Origin: Acidihalobacter yilgarnensis
GTDB taxonomy: Bacteria > Pseudomonadota > Gammaproteobacteria > DSM-5130 > Acidihalobacteraceae
Assembly: GCF_001753245.1 (NCBI RefSeq)
Contig: NZ_CP017415.1
Coordinates: forward strand, 3,218,040 to 3,282,039
Length of the DNA stretch: 64,000 nt
Direction of reading: 5' to 3'
Positions 47,986-57,691 of the stretch are shown piece by piece. The first letter of the stretch is position 1. Every line of letters starts with the position of its first letter. A model generated the notes under the pieces. It was not told the DNA's origin. It saw nothing but the letters and a program-made list of their open reading frames with translations, and searched no databases. The translations under genes and the position numbers were made by a program.

Positions 47986-49772
47986 ATCACTGGTTTGACA
48001 TAGATCCCAGTCGACTTGAGTTTGAGCTTGAATGGCTTGATTGGGCCGGATTCCCTTACTCCATACTGGATGACGGTAGGGAATCTGGCTTTTTGACCCT
48101 ATCAGTCACTTACCCGGATCCCGATCATGAAGACGCAGGCTTCCAAGGTCATCCCTTAACGGTCACCTTTCCCCCAAACTATCCTGCGTTCCCTTTCCGT
48201 ATATTAGCTCCGACCTTTCCGCGTGGAACACACGTCAACCCTGCTCACGAGCTATGCCTCCTGGAAAACCCCGGAGACAGCTGGAATGGCTCACGAGACT
48301 TTCTTGTCGCCTTCCTAAATAAACAAGTTAAGGATATTTTGCGGGCACACCGAGGCGATGACACAGTTTTGGAGGCACAAGAAGGGTTAAGGCAAACAGG
48401 ATACGTCAACTATTCCGCGTTAAGTTTTATGGTGACAGGTGATTGGGTCATCCCTCCTGGTGTTAAGCGAGGCTATTTATCCTGGAAAGTCCTTCCCTCA
48501 GCAAATATCCCTCATTACGTACGAGGATGCGTTGCCCAGATTCAATCAGAAACTGGGGACTCGTTAGGGGACTTATCTATGGGTGTGCATTGGGATGGTC
48601 AACTACGAGGCATCCCTGATATTGCAGGTCGATGGTTACGACTTGAAACCATACCGAACGACCCAAACGATATTCTTAAGGAAGCGCGCGAAGAATGGCC
48701 AGGATTGGAAAAAACAATAGGCGTTCCAGACCTAATTGGTTTATTAATTCCAGAGGAAAAAAACACAGCTGACGACATTCTCTATAATTGGGTTTTTATT
48801 ACTCGTATGCTTGTTCCCATGCTAGTTGCACAAGCACCGCAAGCACCGCAAGCATTTCAGATTACAACAGATCTCGCGACCAGTGTTATACGCGCAGAGC
48901 AATTTTCACCTGAGACAAGGTGGGCCAGAACACCCAGAACACAATATCTAGAAAGCAAGAAAGCCGTAGTTGTTGGCTTAGGAGCTATTGGATCTCCTTT
49001 AGCCTGGCAATTAGCAAGATCTGGGATTGGTGAACTGGTATGTGTTGATTGTGATTCTGTTCAAATTGGGAACATACCACGTTGGCTTTATGGGTTTTCA
49101 GCTCTAGGCGATAGGAAAGCTGCGTGCATAGCGAATAATTTACAGCAACAGTATCCGCCTCTTCGTGCTACCTCAATTGACTATAAAGTAGGTGTGGCAG
49201 AAGCTAGTACGGCGGTCCCCTACGAACAGTTTCTTGCATCGATTGCTTCGGCTGATATCGTTATAGATGCAACAGCTGAAGTATCGATTAATCGTTACCT
49301 TGAATCATTAGCGAGAGAACACGGCATCCCGTATGTTTGGGCTTATGCCTCTAATGGAGGATGGGGTGGCGTTGTTGGCAGGAGTATTCCAGGCGCAACT
49401 CTGGGTTGCTACGAATGCTTTCAGTATCACATGATCGATGCCGTCAATGCCCGCGCGGCGGGTGCGCCAGTTCCAGACGGAGGCATTGATCTCCCGCCAG
49501 CTGAAGACAAGCCTGATGTACAACCAGTAGGCTGTTTTCACCCAACATTTCGTGGAACAGGTTTTGATCTAGACCAAGTTTCTCAGCTGGCGGCAAGATT
49601 GGCTGTGGCAACCTTGGGCAGAGATGCGCCTGACGAAGATAAATACCAGGATTTCACGTGGGATATCGCAGTGCTGTCACAATGGGACCCAACCTCCGAT
49701 CAACCCACAGTTCCAAATTGGAAAACACACAGTCTAGATAGGCACCAAAGTTGCCAACACCACGATGATTAG
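47982..49772 (+). CDS. E2-E1 fusion enzyme of a bacterial ubiquitin-like conjugation system
   Basis: 596 residues. The N-terminal part (about 1-150) resembles a bacterial E2/UBC fold: VTFPPNYPAFPF, then HVNPAHELCLLENPGDSW with candidate catalytic Cys92. A linker region follows. Residues about 320-560 form a ThiF/E1 adenylation domain: VVVGLGAIGSPLAWQLARSG (332-337 nucleotide motif), VDCDSV, DRKA, DIVIDAT, and Cys518 in PVGCFHPTFRGTGFD as candidate E1 thioester Cys. This size and order match CBASS Cap2. Overlaps the JAB gene by 8 bases. AT-richer than neighbours. The partner protein is uncertain. Confidence 0.85.
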   Translation: MNHWFDIDPSRLEFELEWLDWAGFPYSILDDGRESGFLTLSVTYPDPDHEDAGFQGHPLTVTFPPNYPAFPFRILAPTFPRGTHVNPAHELCLLENPGDSWNGSRDFLVAFLNKQVKDILRAHRGDDTVLEAQEGLRQTGYVNYSALSFMVTGDWVIPPGVKRGYLSWKVLPSANIPHYVRGCVAQIQSETGDSLGDLSMGVHWDGQLRGIPDIAGRWLRLETIPNDPNDILKEAREEWPGLEKTIGVPDLIGLLIPEEKNTADDILYNWVFITRMLVPMLVAQAPQAPQAFQITTDLATSVIRAEQFSPETRWARTPRTQYLESKKAVVVGLGAIGSPLAWQLARSGIGELVCVDCDSVQIGNIPRWLYGFSALGDRKAACIANNLQQQYPPLRATSIDYKVGVAEASTAVPYEQFLASIASADIVIDATAEVSINRYLESLAREHGIPYVWAYASNGGWGGVVGRSIPGATLGCYECFQYHMIDAVNARAAGAPVPDGGIDLPPAEDKPDVQPVGCFHPTFRGTGFDLDQVSQLAARLAVATLGRDAPDEDKYQDFTWDIAVLSQWDPTSDQPTVPNWKTHSLDRHQSCQHHDD

Positions 49773-50271
49773 AAGAAATAGCGAAATACTATGGCTTCCT
49801 TCTAACCTCTTAATTGATCATGTCTATTCTGATGCTTTAAAAAATGATCCAGATGAAACTGGTGGCATGCTTTTAGGTTACGTTAACAGGGAGCATAGAG
49901 TTATTACCGCCCTTGTCGATGCTGGTCCGAAAGCCGTGCGATCTTCCTATTTCATGAAGCCGGATGACATCTATCAACAACAAAAACTGCAAGAGCACTT
50001 TGAGTTAACTGAGGGGCGCGAGACCTACATTGGCGAATGGCACTCTCACCCAAATTCCCCTCCAGAGATGAGCAAAACCGATAGAAAAACGCTCCATCGA
50101 GTTACGATCAAAGCTACGAATCTACCCGCGCTTCCAGTAATGGTGATTTTAGGCTCATCCGATGGGGTTGGCTTTTCTAAAATTAGAGCCTATCGTAGAA
50201 ATTCACGGGATCATTTGTTTTTGGGGTTGAGAGCACAACACTTCTCAGAGATGCTTATCAAAACATACTAA
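49765..50271 (+). CDS. JAB/JAMM isopeptidase-like protease
   Basis: 168 residues with a complete JAMM motif: Glu31 in DETGGMLLGY, His93 and His95 in GEWHSHPNSPP, then Ser103 and Asp106 in MSKTD. These bind zinc and cleave isopeptide or C-terminal peptide bonds in deubiquitinase-like enzymes such as CBASS Cap3. It probably trims or removes the peptide attached by the E2-E1 enzyme. It overlaps that gene by 8 bases and the opposite-strand AlbA_2 gene by 14 bases. Confidence 0.9.
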   Translation: MIRRNSEILWLPSNLLIDHVYSDALKNDPDETGGMLLGYVNREHRVITALVDAGPKAVRSSYFMKPDDIYQQQKLQEHFELTEGRETYIGEWHSHPNSPPEMSKTDRKTLHRVTIKATNLPALPVMVILGSSDGVGFSKIRAYRRNSRDHLFLGLRAQHFSEMLIKTY

Positions 50272-51625
50272 GCTCAGAGGCGGGGCGTCCATGGTCACAA
50301 ATATATGACCCATATTCATGAGGGTAAAGGCGTATATTATTAGCTCCCCTTCTGACAAAGATATCTCTTTGGTCTTTGATGTGAACCGGCTTGTTTGTAG
50401 ACTCTGGAACGTCGATTATTAAAATGTAAACCTCAGCAATATTTGCAAATTCATAAGTAATCTCTTCTGCGTGATTTACAAGTTTGTCGTTGATTAATCT
50501 TTTTATGTCGTCTGAATATTTACAGCAAGATTCTTTATCGAGAGAGCACTTGTAGTAGGAGCCAAAGAAGCGAGACTCTCCTTCTGATGGGTCGTTAATT
50601 CCAGAAAGTGCTCCATCGTCTCTTATGCCGATATAGGCAGACCCCCCAGCCGAGTTCGAGAACGCTGCCACAGTCTCTAAGAGTTCTGTGTATTTGTATG
50701 CATCCTTCGGAGATATAAATGGCTTAAATTCTAGTCTTGGCCCCTCTCCTAACATCCTAGCCTCGCCAACCTTTCTAGAGAGCGAAGCATGCCCTAGGTT
50801 AACGTGATCAAATTCACCAATCCCTGCTTCAAAGTTCTCAATTCGGATCAAGTCAATCAATTCATTGCGCTCTCTAATTAATGCCAACTCAACACGCCCT
50901 GTACCAGAAGGGAAGTTGAGGCTACATGCGCCACCTATAATTGTTGGCTCAAGATGATGGATTTTACCGCCCGACCAGTAGATACACTTAATAACTAATT
51001 CAGGGTGGCTTGGATCTTGCTCAACTTTCAACGAGAGTTCTTCTCCAAATTTTCTGACATCAAATAAGCCCGCCCTGCATTCAGGCAGGATGAGCATAAG
51101 AGACCAGTTCCTACTATCGCTTGATCTGTTATACACGCTGATGTCAAGCCAGTAAGCTGCTGCTTCGTAGACGTCTGGGAAGAACGGCGAATCGGAATTT
51201 ATGAGGGGCTCACTGGGCAAGATGTTCCTATTATTTACATTTGTCTCATAAACATCGCCGCTTCGTTTCATGTAGTTGTTGTTTCTGAAATAATGCGTAT
51301 AGCCTCCTTGATTCGAAGAGAGCTCAAAAATTACCTTTTTATCCTCGAGCATAAAGAAGCGCTGACCTAACTCCTCATAAAAACAGCGAACTTCGTTCGT
51401 ATCTAGATAATCTTCTCGCAAGATAGCGTTGCCGTAATAGTGCGCGGTTGCTTCGCCATTTTTCGGGCTTTCGAGAGGAGTTATTGCGCCCACCAAAAAG
51501 ACCCATTTCTCCTCAATTAGAACAAGGACCATCCTTCTACGATAAAGCCGCTTGCCTTGATATAATTCTGAATATTTATCAAGTCTATTTAATGCTTCGT
51601 TTATTTCAATTGTTTCACGATTCAT
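50258..51625 (-). CDS. AlbA_2 (Schlafen-like) domain protein
   Basis: About 455 residues from the ATG at 51625; a GTG at 51661 is possible. The C-terminal third has GEGPRLEFKPFISPKDAYKYTELLETVAAFSNSAGGSAYIGIRDDG..., the AlbA_2/Schlafen AAA_4 domain, ending with KDQRDIFVRRGANN. The N-terminal two thirds are not recognised. AlbA_2 proteins include regulators and several phage-defence proteins. Very AT-rich. It converges on the JAB gene, so it is not in the ubiquitin-like operon. Confidence 0.8.
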   Translation of the reverse strand: MNRETIEINEALNRLDKYSELYQGKRLYRRRMVLVLIEEKWVFLVGAITPLESPKNGEATAHYYGNAILREDYLDTNEVRCFYEELGQRFFMLEDKKVIFELSSNQGGYTHYFRNNNYMKRSGDVYETNVNNRNILPSEPLINSDSPFFPDVYEAAAYWLDISVYNRSSDSRNWSLMLILPECRAGLFDVRKFGEELSLKVEQDPSHPELVIKCIYWSGGKIHHLEPTIIGGACSLNFPSGTGRVELALIRERNELIDLIRIENFEAGIGEFDHVNLGHASLSRKVGEARMLGEGPRLEFKPFISPKDAYKYTELLETVAAFSNSAGGSAYIGIRDDGALSGINDPSEGESRFFGSYYKCSLDKESCCKYSDDIKRLINDKLVNHAEEITYEFANIAEVYILIIDVPESTNKPVHIKDQRDIFVRRGANNIRLYPHEYGSYICDHGRPASELSMF

Positions 51626-51710
51626 GTTGGAAACGCTCCATGTTTTATTTAAATTACCCACGATAAAAGCAGTGTTCTGGCAGGATATTTTGTAATTAAT
51701 GTGTAGGTAA

Positions 51711-52130
51711 TCAGTTATTAAAATAAATGATATCTTCTGGAGAGATCAAACCCTTCGCCAGACCGAGTCTCATTGCGGGCGTCTCTCCATCCTTACCCGC
51801 CTCTACGAAGTTGTGCATGACTCGGTAGATATCTAAGAGTTTGCCGACCATTACGGGGTTATACGGACTGTAACCGTACCAAGTCCTACGATTTTTGCTC
51901 GCTGTGTGGATTGGTCGTTCTAGAAGGTTGACGCTTCTCCTTACGCGCTGAAAGAAGTTGTCCACGCTATGAAGGCTAGCTTTTAAAAACAGTCTAGCAA
52001 GATGGTCTGGATCGTAGTCAGGCGTTTCTTTCCGCAGGTCTGTAAGCCAGCACATCGCCTTGTCAGGCTCAGACATCTTCGGGAGTGGGTGCGCTGCCCA
52101 CCGATCTTGCCATAGGTCACGCCTAGTCAA
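51711..52130 (-). pseudogene. Probable transposase C-terminal fragment
   Basis: 139 residues ending GYSPYNPVMVGKLLDIYRVMHNFVEAGKDGETPAMRLGLAKGLISPEDIIYF, a pattern I associate with the C terminus of some transposases. The N-terminal catalytic region is absent. It is likely a remnant. Upstream, 52131-52458 holds no gene that I can support. Confidence 0.45.
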
Positions 52131-52458
52131 CAGGGGCGGTCTCAGCTCACAACCCTAGGAGCCATTTGGTGACGCTGATCGGCCTTATCCCGAGGTTGTC
52201 GGTGGCTCCTGGTCATTCACGCCTCGTCGTACCAGCCAAGCGAACCCGGCTGACCGTATGGGAACACGACCGGGAACTGTACAAAAAGCGAAACGAGGTG
52301 GAGAGGGGGGCAGTTTCGTCGCCTCAGGGAATTCAGAAGGATATTCTCGTGCTTCAACCAACTCATTGTCCTCTTCAAGTTCTTCATTCACTTCGCGCTG
52401 ATCGTCGATATATTATTTATGTGTGAACAGTTCCCAGCGAATGGATGGATATGCCGAC

Positions 52459-54114
52459 TTAGCTGATCGGCCGGGGTGAGGTGTTCCACGTCTGCTGATC
52501 AACCCAGTGATCCAATCCATTATCGGCCGCAGCTCCGATTACATATTCAGCAACCCGCATATCTTTCTTGAAGTCCTCATGATTTTGAGTATTTGTGAGT
52601 GAAATCCGTTCGCCATCCGTCAGCAGCGCCGTTATGTAACCGCTAGGAGTGAATTCAATTACCTGGATATGGTGTCGCAAAGCCTGATTAAACCGCGCCC
52701 GACGCACAAACTGCTCTTCGGTCGATTTACCCGCCTGGTGCAAGACCCCAAACAACGCATCATCGAGATCACCACTAGCTGATGATCTTTGGGCTGCAGT
52801 ACCGCGTAGCTCCTCGATCCGCATCTGGGTTTCGAGGCGCTGAGCAAGGATATCTGTATAGCGCCGCTGGATCGGCCCTAGACTTTCCGGATCGGCCAAC
52901 TCGAACAAACTCGTGTAGTTTTCAATGGCCCGATCCTGCTCTGCCAGTTTCGCGTTTAACGCTGCGTTCTCTCGTGTCGTCTCCGCTAATTTCTGACGCT
53001 CGACTTCGGTCGCCGCTACGAGGTCTATGTGTTCGGAGATGATGTTTAGAAAGATGGCCTCAATTCCGCGATACGGGTAGTGCCGTCGATGATCGCATTG
53101 GCTACCCGCAATGGCGTGGGAGCACACCAAGTAGGGACCACCAGATTTGGGATTGGCTCCTTTGTTTACATACCGCATTGTCCCACCGCATTTTGCGCAG
53201 CGTCCCATCCCCATCAATAAATTAGAGAACCTTTGTCCGCGACGCCCACCCTGCAATCGGCGCGCAGATGATGCCGCTTGCGCGAGGTAGAACATTTGTT
53301 CGTCGATGATGACTGGATAGTAGTGCTGAATAGGGTCGCCGGAGGGCCGCCGATCCCGACCTCTTCCCGTATAAGGCTGGTATTCGCCAAGTACTGCTCG
53401 ATTGGCAAGTATTTTCGAAACATAGCTTTCATGCCACATTTGACCGGATCCAAATGGCGGCACGCCTCTCTCGTTCAGATCGCGGATGATACGGCGCCGG
53501 CCTAAGCCAGCGGTGATGCTTTTGAATATTTCTCGGACTATTTGTGCACGCTCTGAAATTTCAACTATCCGATTCGTTCCCCGATCAAGTCGTAGCCAAT
53601 GCGGCACTCTCGAAGTGAGTGGAGCAGTGAACGCATTGCTACGTTTCGCCGCCCATGCGGCCGATAGCCGGTGGCTTTTCATCGCCGATTCTTCGTGCGC
53701 CCGAGCCATTACAAACAGAGAGATGACCAAGTTGCCGACGTTATTGATGGACTCGCGCGTATAGTGTTGCCCGTCTGCAAGAGTGATTACTTCGACACCC
53801 GCACTTAGCAGCCGGGTAAACAACCCCAATGCGGTTAGTATCTCTTCGCGACTGAGCCTATCCAGAGACTCAATCAGCAACGCGCTGCCGGGCTCTATCT
53901 CGCCACTCTCGGCAAGTTCGATAAACCGACCTAAAGCCCCTCTAAGGCGATTAGCCCCGCGGTACGCTGAGACGCCAAGATCGCGCATTGACGAATCGAA
54001 CACATAGCCATGGTGGCGACACCACTCCTCGGATGCCGTGAGTTGACGTCGCAGGCTGTCGCCCCGAAGTTGCTCTGGGGTAGACATGCGGATATAGGAG
54101 TAGGCGATGCGCAT
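52459..54114 (-). CDS. Large serine recombinase (island integrase)
   Basis: 551 residues. The resolvase domain begins YSYIRMSTPEQLRGDSLRRQL with catalytic Ser11 and continues with ESLDRLSREE carrying active-site arginines. A recombinase domain (about 170-270) and a zinc ribbon (CAKCGGTMRYV ... CSHAIAGSQC) follow, then a long coiled coil (about 370-450). These features are those of large serine integrases. Its start is 25 bases inside the right 11-bp inverted end, placing it where an attP-linked integrase should be. Confidence 0.93.
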   Translation of the reverse strand: MRIAYSYIRMSTPEQLRGDSLRRQLTASEEWCRHHGYVFDSSMRDLGVSAYRGANRLRGALGRFIELAESGEIEPGSALLIESLDRLSREEILTALGLFTRLLSAGVEVITLADGQHYTRESINNVGNLVISLFVMARAHEESAMKSHRLSAAWAAKRSNAFTAPLTSRVPHWLRLDRGTNRIVEISERAQIVREIFKSITAGLGRRRIIRDLNERGVPPFGSGQMWHESYVSKILANRAVLGEYQPYTGRGRDRRPSGDPIQHYYPVIIDEQMFYLAQAASSARRLQGGRRGQRFSNLLMGMGRCAKCGGTMRYVNKGANPKSGGPYLVCSHAIAGSQCDHRRHYPYRGIEAIFLNIISEHIDLVAATEVERQKLAETTRENAALNAKLAEQDRAIENYTSLFELADPESLGPIQRRYTDILAQRLETQMRIEELRGTAAQRSSASGDLDDALFGVLHQAGKSTEEQFVRRARFNQALRHHIQVIEFTPSGYITALLTDGERISLTNTQNHEDFKKDMRVAEYVIGAAADNGLDHWVDQQTWNTSPRPIS

Positions 54115-54138
54115 TATGTTGATTGTAGATTACAGACC

Positions 54139-54149
54139 CTAATAGGTCC
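54139..54149. repeat. Right 11-bp inverted end of the island
   Basis: CTAATAGGTCC is the exact reverse complement of GGACCTATTAG at 32915-32925. Five bases (AATCA) separate it from the 16-bp direct repeat. Confidence 0.75.
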
Positions 54150-54154
54150 AATCA

Positions 54155-54170
54155 TGCTGATGATCGGACC
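54155..54170. repeat. Right 16-bp direct repeat (attR core)
   Basis: Identical to 32904-32919. It encodes LMIGP of the ComM Walker A region in the same frame, so either copy could belong to the intact gene. Confidence 0.88.
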
Positions 54171-55032
54171 GCCGGGTACCGGCAAGACCATGCTGGCCAC
54201 TCGTTTGGCGACCATTTTGCCCGACATGACCACCGAAGAGGCGCTAGGCGCCGCTATCGTCGCGTCGGTCAGCGAGCAAGGCTTCAACCCTCAAGATTGG
54301 GGACGGCGCCCGATCCGCAGTCCGCATCACACGGCATCCGGTGTCGCGTTGGCCGGCGGCGGCTCTCAGCCGCGCCCGGGGGAAGTCTCTCTGGCGCATC
54401 ATGGCATCTTGTTTCTGGACGAATTGACCGAGTTCGACCGACGCGACCTCGATGTACTACGTGAGCCCATGGAGACCGGGCATATCACCATTTCGCGAGC
54501 TGCGCGGCAGGCACAATTCCCAGCGCGCTTCCAACTGATCGCCGCAATGAATCCCTGTCCCCAGGGACGCGCCTGTGACTTGGGGCCCGGCTGCGAATGC
54601 ACACCCGAACAACAGCGGCGCTACCGCGCACGACTATCGGCTCCCTTGCTGGATCGCATAGATCTGCAAATCGAGGTGCCGCAACTACCGCGTGAGGCAC
54701 TAAGACAAGAGGCCCCTCGCGGGGAATCGAGCGCCGAGGTCAGGACACGTGTGCTGGCTGCGCGGGCAAGACAATTGGCGCGACAAGGCACACCGAATGC
54801 CTTGCTCAACACGCGCGGCGTCGAACAACATTGCGTGCTGACGACGCAAGAGCGTGAACTGTTGGAACAAGCGATGGTTCGGTTTCGTCTCTCGGCTCGC
54901 GCCTACCACCGGATACTTAAGGTCGCGCGGACCATAGCGGATATCGAGGCAGCGCAGGACATCAGCAGCCACCACCTTGCCGAGGCGCTCGGGTATCGAG
55001 CCATGGACCGCTGGGCGGGGATGCGCGGCTAA
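54171..55032 (+). pseudogene. comM: ComM helicase, 3' part
   Basis: Continues from the island with PPGTGKTMLATRLATILPDM, the rest of Walker A, then SPHHTASGVALAGGG, HHGILFLDELTEF (Walker B), MNPCPQG and the C-terminal LSARAYHRILKVARTIADIEA. An ATG at 54154 might start a truncated ATPase-only product, but no clear ribosome-binding site is seen. 659 bases before the island plus 862 here make 507 codons including the stop. Confidence 0.93.
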
Positions 55033-55054
55033 ATTTAGCCGACCCCCATCACAC

Positions 55055-55594
55055 TCAAGACTTGGCTTCGGTAGCGCCAGTGCTCGGCATCCCGACCGTC
55101 CGCCAACCGGTAGGCGGGCTAAAACCTGACTCGCCCACCATATAGGCAATCGCACGTTTGAGGTCATCATTACCCAATCGCGGATCGCCGCCTCGCGCAG
55201 GCATATTCTTGAAACCCTCTTCAGCATGCTTGAGTAACACATCATAACCCTGACCCACGCGCGCGGCCCACAAGCCATGGCTGCCAATCTTGGGCGCACC
55301 AAGTACACCGCTGCCATGGCACTGTATACACACGCTGCCGACGATCTGCTTGCCCGACAGAATAGGTCTCGGTTTCGTCACATCTTCAGATCTAACCTCA
55401 CCCACCGGTCGGATACGCTCAGCGGTCTCCGCTGTGTTCGTGGACGAAGCCTTCGCACTATCCACCGATCCGACCGAATCGATATGCTTTACCAGCCCAC
55501 TGATGAAAAACACCGCCACCAACAGCAGCAATCCCATGGATACGACCATGAGAATGCGCGAGGTAGCATCCATTCTCGGTTTGTGATCTCCCAT
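55055..55594 (-). CDS. Membrane-anchored c5-type monohaem cytochrome
   Basis: 179 residues with one N-terminal membrane helix (about 14-35), a flexible linker, then the haem site CIQCHGSG and a downstream Met ligand in FKNMPARGG, the arrangement of cytochrome c5. It should carry electrons at the periplasmic face of the membrane. An upstream GGGGG may serve as ribosome-binding site. Converges on comM. Confidence 0.85.
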   Translation of the reverse strand: MGDHKPRMDATSRILMVVSMGLLLLVAVFFISGLVKHIDSVGSVDSAKASSTNTAETAERIRPVGEVRSEDVTKPRPILSGKQIVGSVCIQCHGSGVLGAPKIGSHGLWAARVGQGYDVLLKHAEEGFKNMPARGGDPRLGNDDLKRAIAYMVGESGFSPPTGWRTVGMPSTGATEAKS

Positions 55595-55727
55595 ATCCCC
55601 CCTGACGGCGACGTCATGGCATCGCCTTCGTCGTTGTTGTGATTATCCGCAACCGACCTTGCCCAGGCCGGGTGTCGTTCGATTCTAATGTTTCATCGAC
55701 GCCGGCACCACACCTCACGGGATCGCC

Positions 55728-56507
55728 TTAATGTTGCAGTATCTGACTCAGGAACAGACGTGTACGCTCATTGCGCGGGTTGCTGAAAAATTCCGCGGGC
55801 ACATTTTCCTCGACGATCTGCCCGGCATCCATGAAGATCACCCGATCAGCAACCTGTTTAGCGAAGCCCATTTCGTGGGTCACGCAGACCATGGTCATAC
55901 CATCTTCGGCCAACCCAGTCATGACCTCCAACACCTCCTTGATCATTTCGGGGTCCAACGCCGAGGTGGGTTCGTCGAACAACATGATCTTCGGATTCAT
56001 GCACAGGCTTCGCGCGATAGCAACGCGCTGTTGCTGCCCCCCCGATAGCTGCCCCGGAAATTTGTGCGCCTGATTGGCAATCTGTACACGCTCAAGATAG
56101 GTCATGGCCTGAGCCTCGGCCTCCTTGCGCGACATCTTGCGCACCCAGATCGGTGCGAGACAGCAATTGTCGAGCACCGACAGATGCGGAAAAAGATTGA
56201 AGTGTTGGAAGACCATGCCCACTTCCTTTCGGATGTGCTCGATTTTCTTCACATCCTCGGTCAGCTCGATACCTTCAACCAGGATCTTGCCGCGTTGATG
56301 CTCCTCCAAGCGGTTGATACAACGGATCATCGTCGATTTGCCTGAGCCCGATGGTCCGCACACCACAATGCGTTCGCCTTGGCGCACGACCAGATTGATG
56401 TCCTTGAGCACATGAAACTCGCCATACCATTTATGCATGCCGATGATTTCAATCATGACATCAGGCGTAGCCGCGTCGGCAAGAGTATGATTGGATGCCT
56501 CCGGCAT
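55728..56507 (-). CDS. aapP: General L-amino acid ABC transporter ATPase AapP
   Basis: 259 residues from the ATG at 56507 (GAGGGG upstream). Walker [23 protein letters not shown]-loop [18 protein letters not shown], signature [15 protein letters not shown], Walker [16 protein letters not shown] and His switch VTHEM. It powers the AapQM channel. Last gene of aapJQMP. Confidence 0.95.
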   Translation of the reverse strand: MPEASNHTLADAATPDVMIEIIGMHKWYGEFHVLKDINLVVRQGERIVVCGPSGSGKSTMIRCINRLEEHQRGKILVEGIELTEDVKKIEHIRKEVGMVFQHFNLFPHLSVLDNCCLAPIWVRKMSRKEAEAQAMTYLERVQIANQAHKFPGQLSGGQQQRVAIARSLCMNPKIMLFDEPTSALDPEMIKEVLEVMTGLAEDGMTMVCVTHEMGFAKQVADRVIFMDAGQIVEENVPAEFFSNPRNERTRLFLSQILQH

Positions 56508-56572
56508 GGTCTTCCCCTCGGTCAAATAAAATGGCAGGGAGCTGGTGTGTCGCCCCTCGGTGAACATTATTT

Positions 56573-57670
56573 TCAGCGCTTGTGTCCGGTATCGTAACGA
56601 CGTTCCAAACGCATGCTGTAGCGCGACATGCCAAAACAAAACAGCCAGTACAGCGCGCCAGCGAAGACGAATCCCTCCAGCGCGAAACCCAGCCACTTGG
56701 GATCAGTAAAGGCCGACTGCACGATTCCGAGCAGGTCGAACAAGCCGATAATCGAAACCAGCGTGGTGTCTTTGAACAACTCGATAAAGGTGGTCACCAA
56801 GCCAGGAATCACGAGCTTGAGGGCCTGCGGCAGAATCACCAGCGCCATCAATTTCCAGTAATTCAATCCCAGCGAAGCTGCTGCTTCCTGCTGGCCTCTG
56901 GGTATCGCCTGAAGACCCCCGCGCACGACTTCCGCGATATAGGCTGACTGAAATAACGCAATACCGATCAACGCGCGCATTAATTTATCGACATCGGCGC
57001 CCTCTGGCATGAATAAAGGCAACATCACGGAGGCCATAAACAATACCGTGATCAAGGGCACGCCGCGCCACAACTCGATGAAAGCGACGCACAATGCACG
57101 CACAATGGGCATCTGTGAACGACGTCCCAGTGCCAGCAGGATGCCGAGGGGTAGTGCCGCCACGATACCGACCGATGACAAGATCAAGGTCAACATCAAG
57201 CCGCCCCATTGCGTGGTTCTCACCACTGGCAAACCCGCCACGCCACCGTGAAACAAGGCGAAGGCCACGAACGGGAAGACAAGCAGCGTAAACAAGCCCA
57301 CCCAGCGCTTACCCGGCATGCCGCGAAGCATCAACCAGGCCAAGAGGCCAACGAGCAATAAAGCACCGACATTAACGCGCCACAACTGATCCGGCGGATA
57401 GAACCCATAGATAAACTGGCTAAAGCGAGCCTCGATGAACACCCAGCAAGCCCCACCTGCGGTACAAGCGCTGCGATCGCTACCCACCCACGAAGCCTTG
57501 ATGAATGCCCACTCGACAACCGGGGGCACCGTCAGATAAAGCAGATAGGCCGCAACCAATGTCAATAGCGAATTGAGCGGCGTGGAAAACAGATTGCGTC
57601 TAAGCCATCCAATCGCGCCTACTTGCGAAGATGGCGGCGGCAAATCCGGATGCGGTTGGTATTCCTTCAT
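56573..57670 (-). CDS. aapM: General L-amino acid ABC permease AapM
   Basis: 365 residues with about eight membrane helices. The longer N-terminal extension (about 130 residues with [25 protein letters not shown]) is typical of AapM versus simple polar amino-acid permeases. The EAA-like loop reads [29 protein letters not shown]. Starts 21 bases after aapQ. Confidence 0.94.
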   Translation of the reverse strand: MKEYQPHPDLPPPSSQVGAIGWLRRNLFSTPLNSLLTLVAAYLLYLTVPPVVEWAFIKASWVGSDRSACTAGGACWVFIEARFSQFIYGFYPPDQLWRVNVGALLLVGLLAWLMLRGMPGKRWVGLFTLLVFPFVAFALFHGGVAGLPVVRTTQWGGLMLTLILSSVGIVAALPLGILLALGRRSQMPIVRALCVAFIELWRGVPLITVLFMASVMLPLFMPEGADVDKLMRALIGIALFQSAYIAEVVRGGLQAIPRGQQEAAASLGLNYWKLMALVILPQALKLVIPGLVTTFIELFKDTTLVSIIGLFDLLGIVQSAFTDPKWLGFALEGFVFAGALYWLFCFGMSRYSMRLERRYDTGHKR

Positions 57671-57691
57671 ATGAATTCCTCGGTGCCGCGC

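Larger units (their letters stand above)
32920..54170. mobile_element. Genomic island integrated in comM
   Basis: About 21.25 kb between two copies of a 16-bp repeat, one copy included. Base composition is mixed: the hsd and dinB parts are GC-rich, the ubiquitin-like and AlbA_2 genes AT-rich. A large serine recombinase lies at the right end facing inward, as in many integrative elements of this type. Cargo is mainly DNA defence. No conjugation machinery, phage structure or replication initiator was seen, so it is a passenger island or a mobilisable element. Its ends also carry 11-bp inverted repeats. Confidence 0.85.

Noticed and set aside
47833-50271. Calling the locus a CBASS system
   Set aside because: Cap2-like and Cap3-like genes are present, but no cyclic-nucleotide synthase or effector nuclease/phospholipase is next to them.
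32920-54170. Tn7/AbaR-type transposon in comM
   Set aside because: No tnsABC-like genes; the bordering repeat is 16 bp rather than 5 bp, and a serine recombinase is present.
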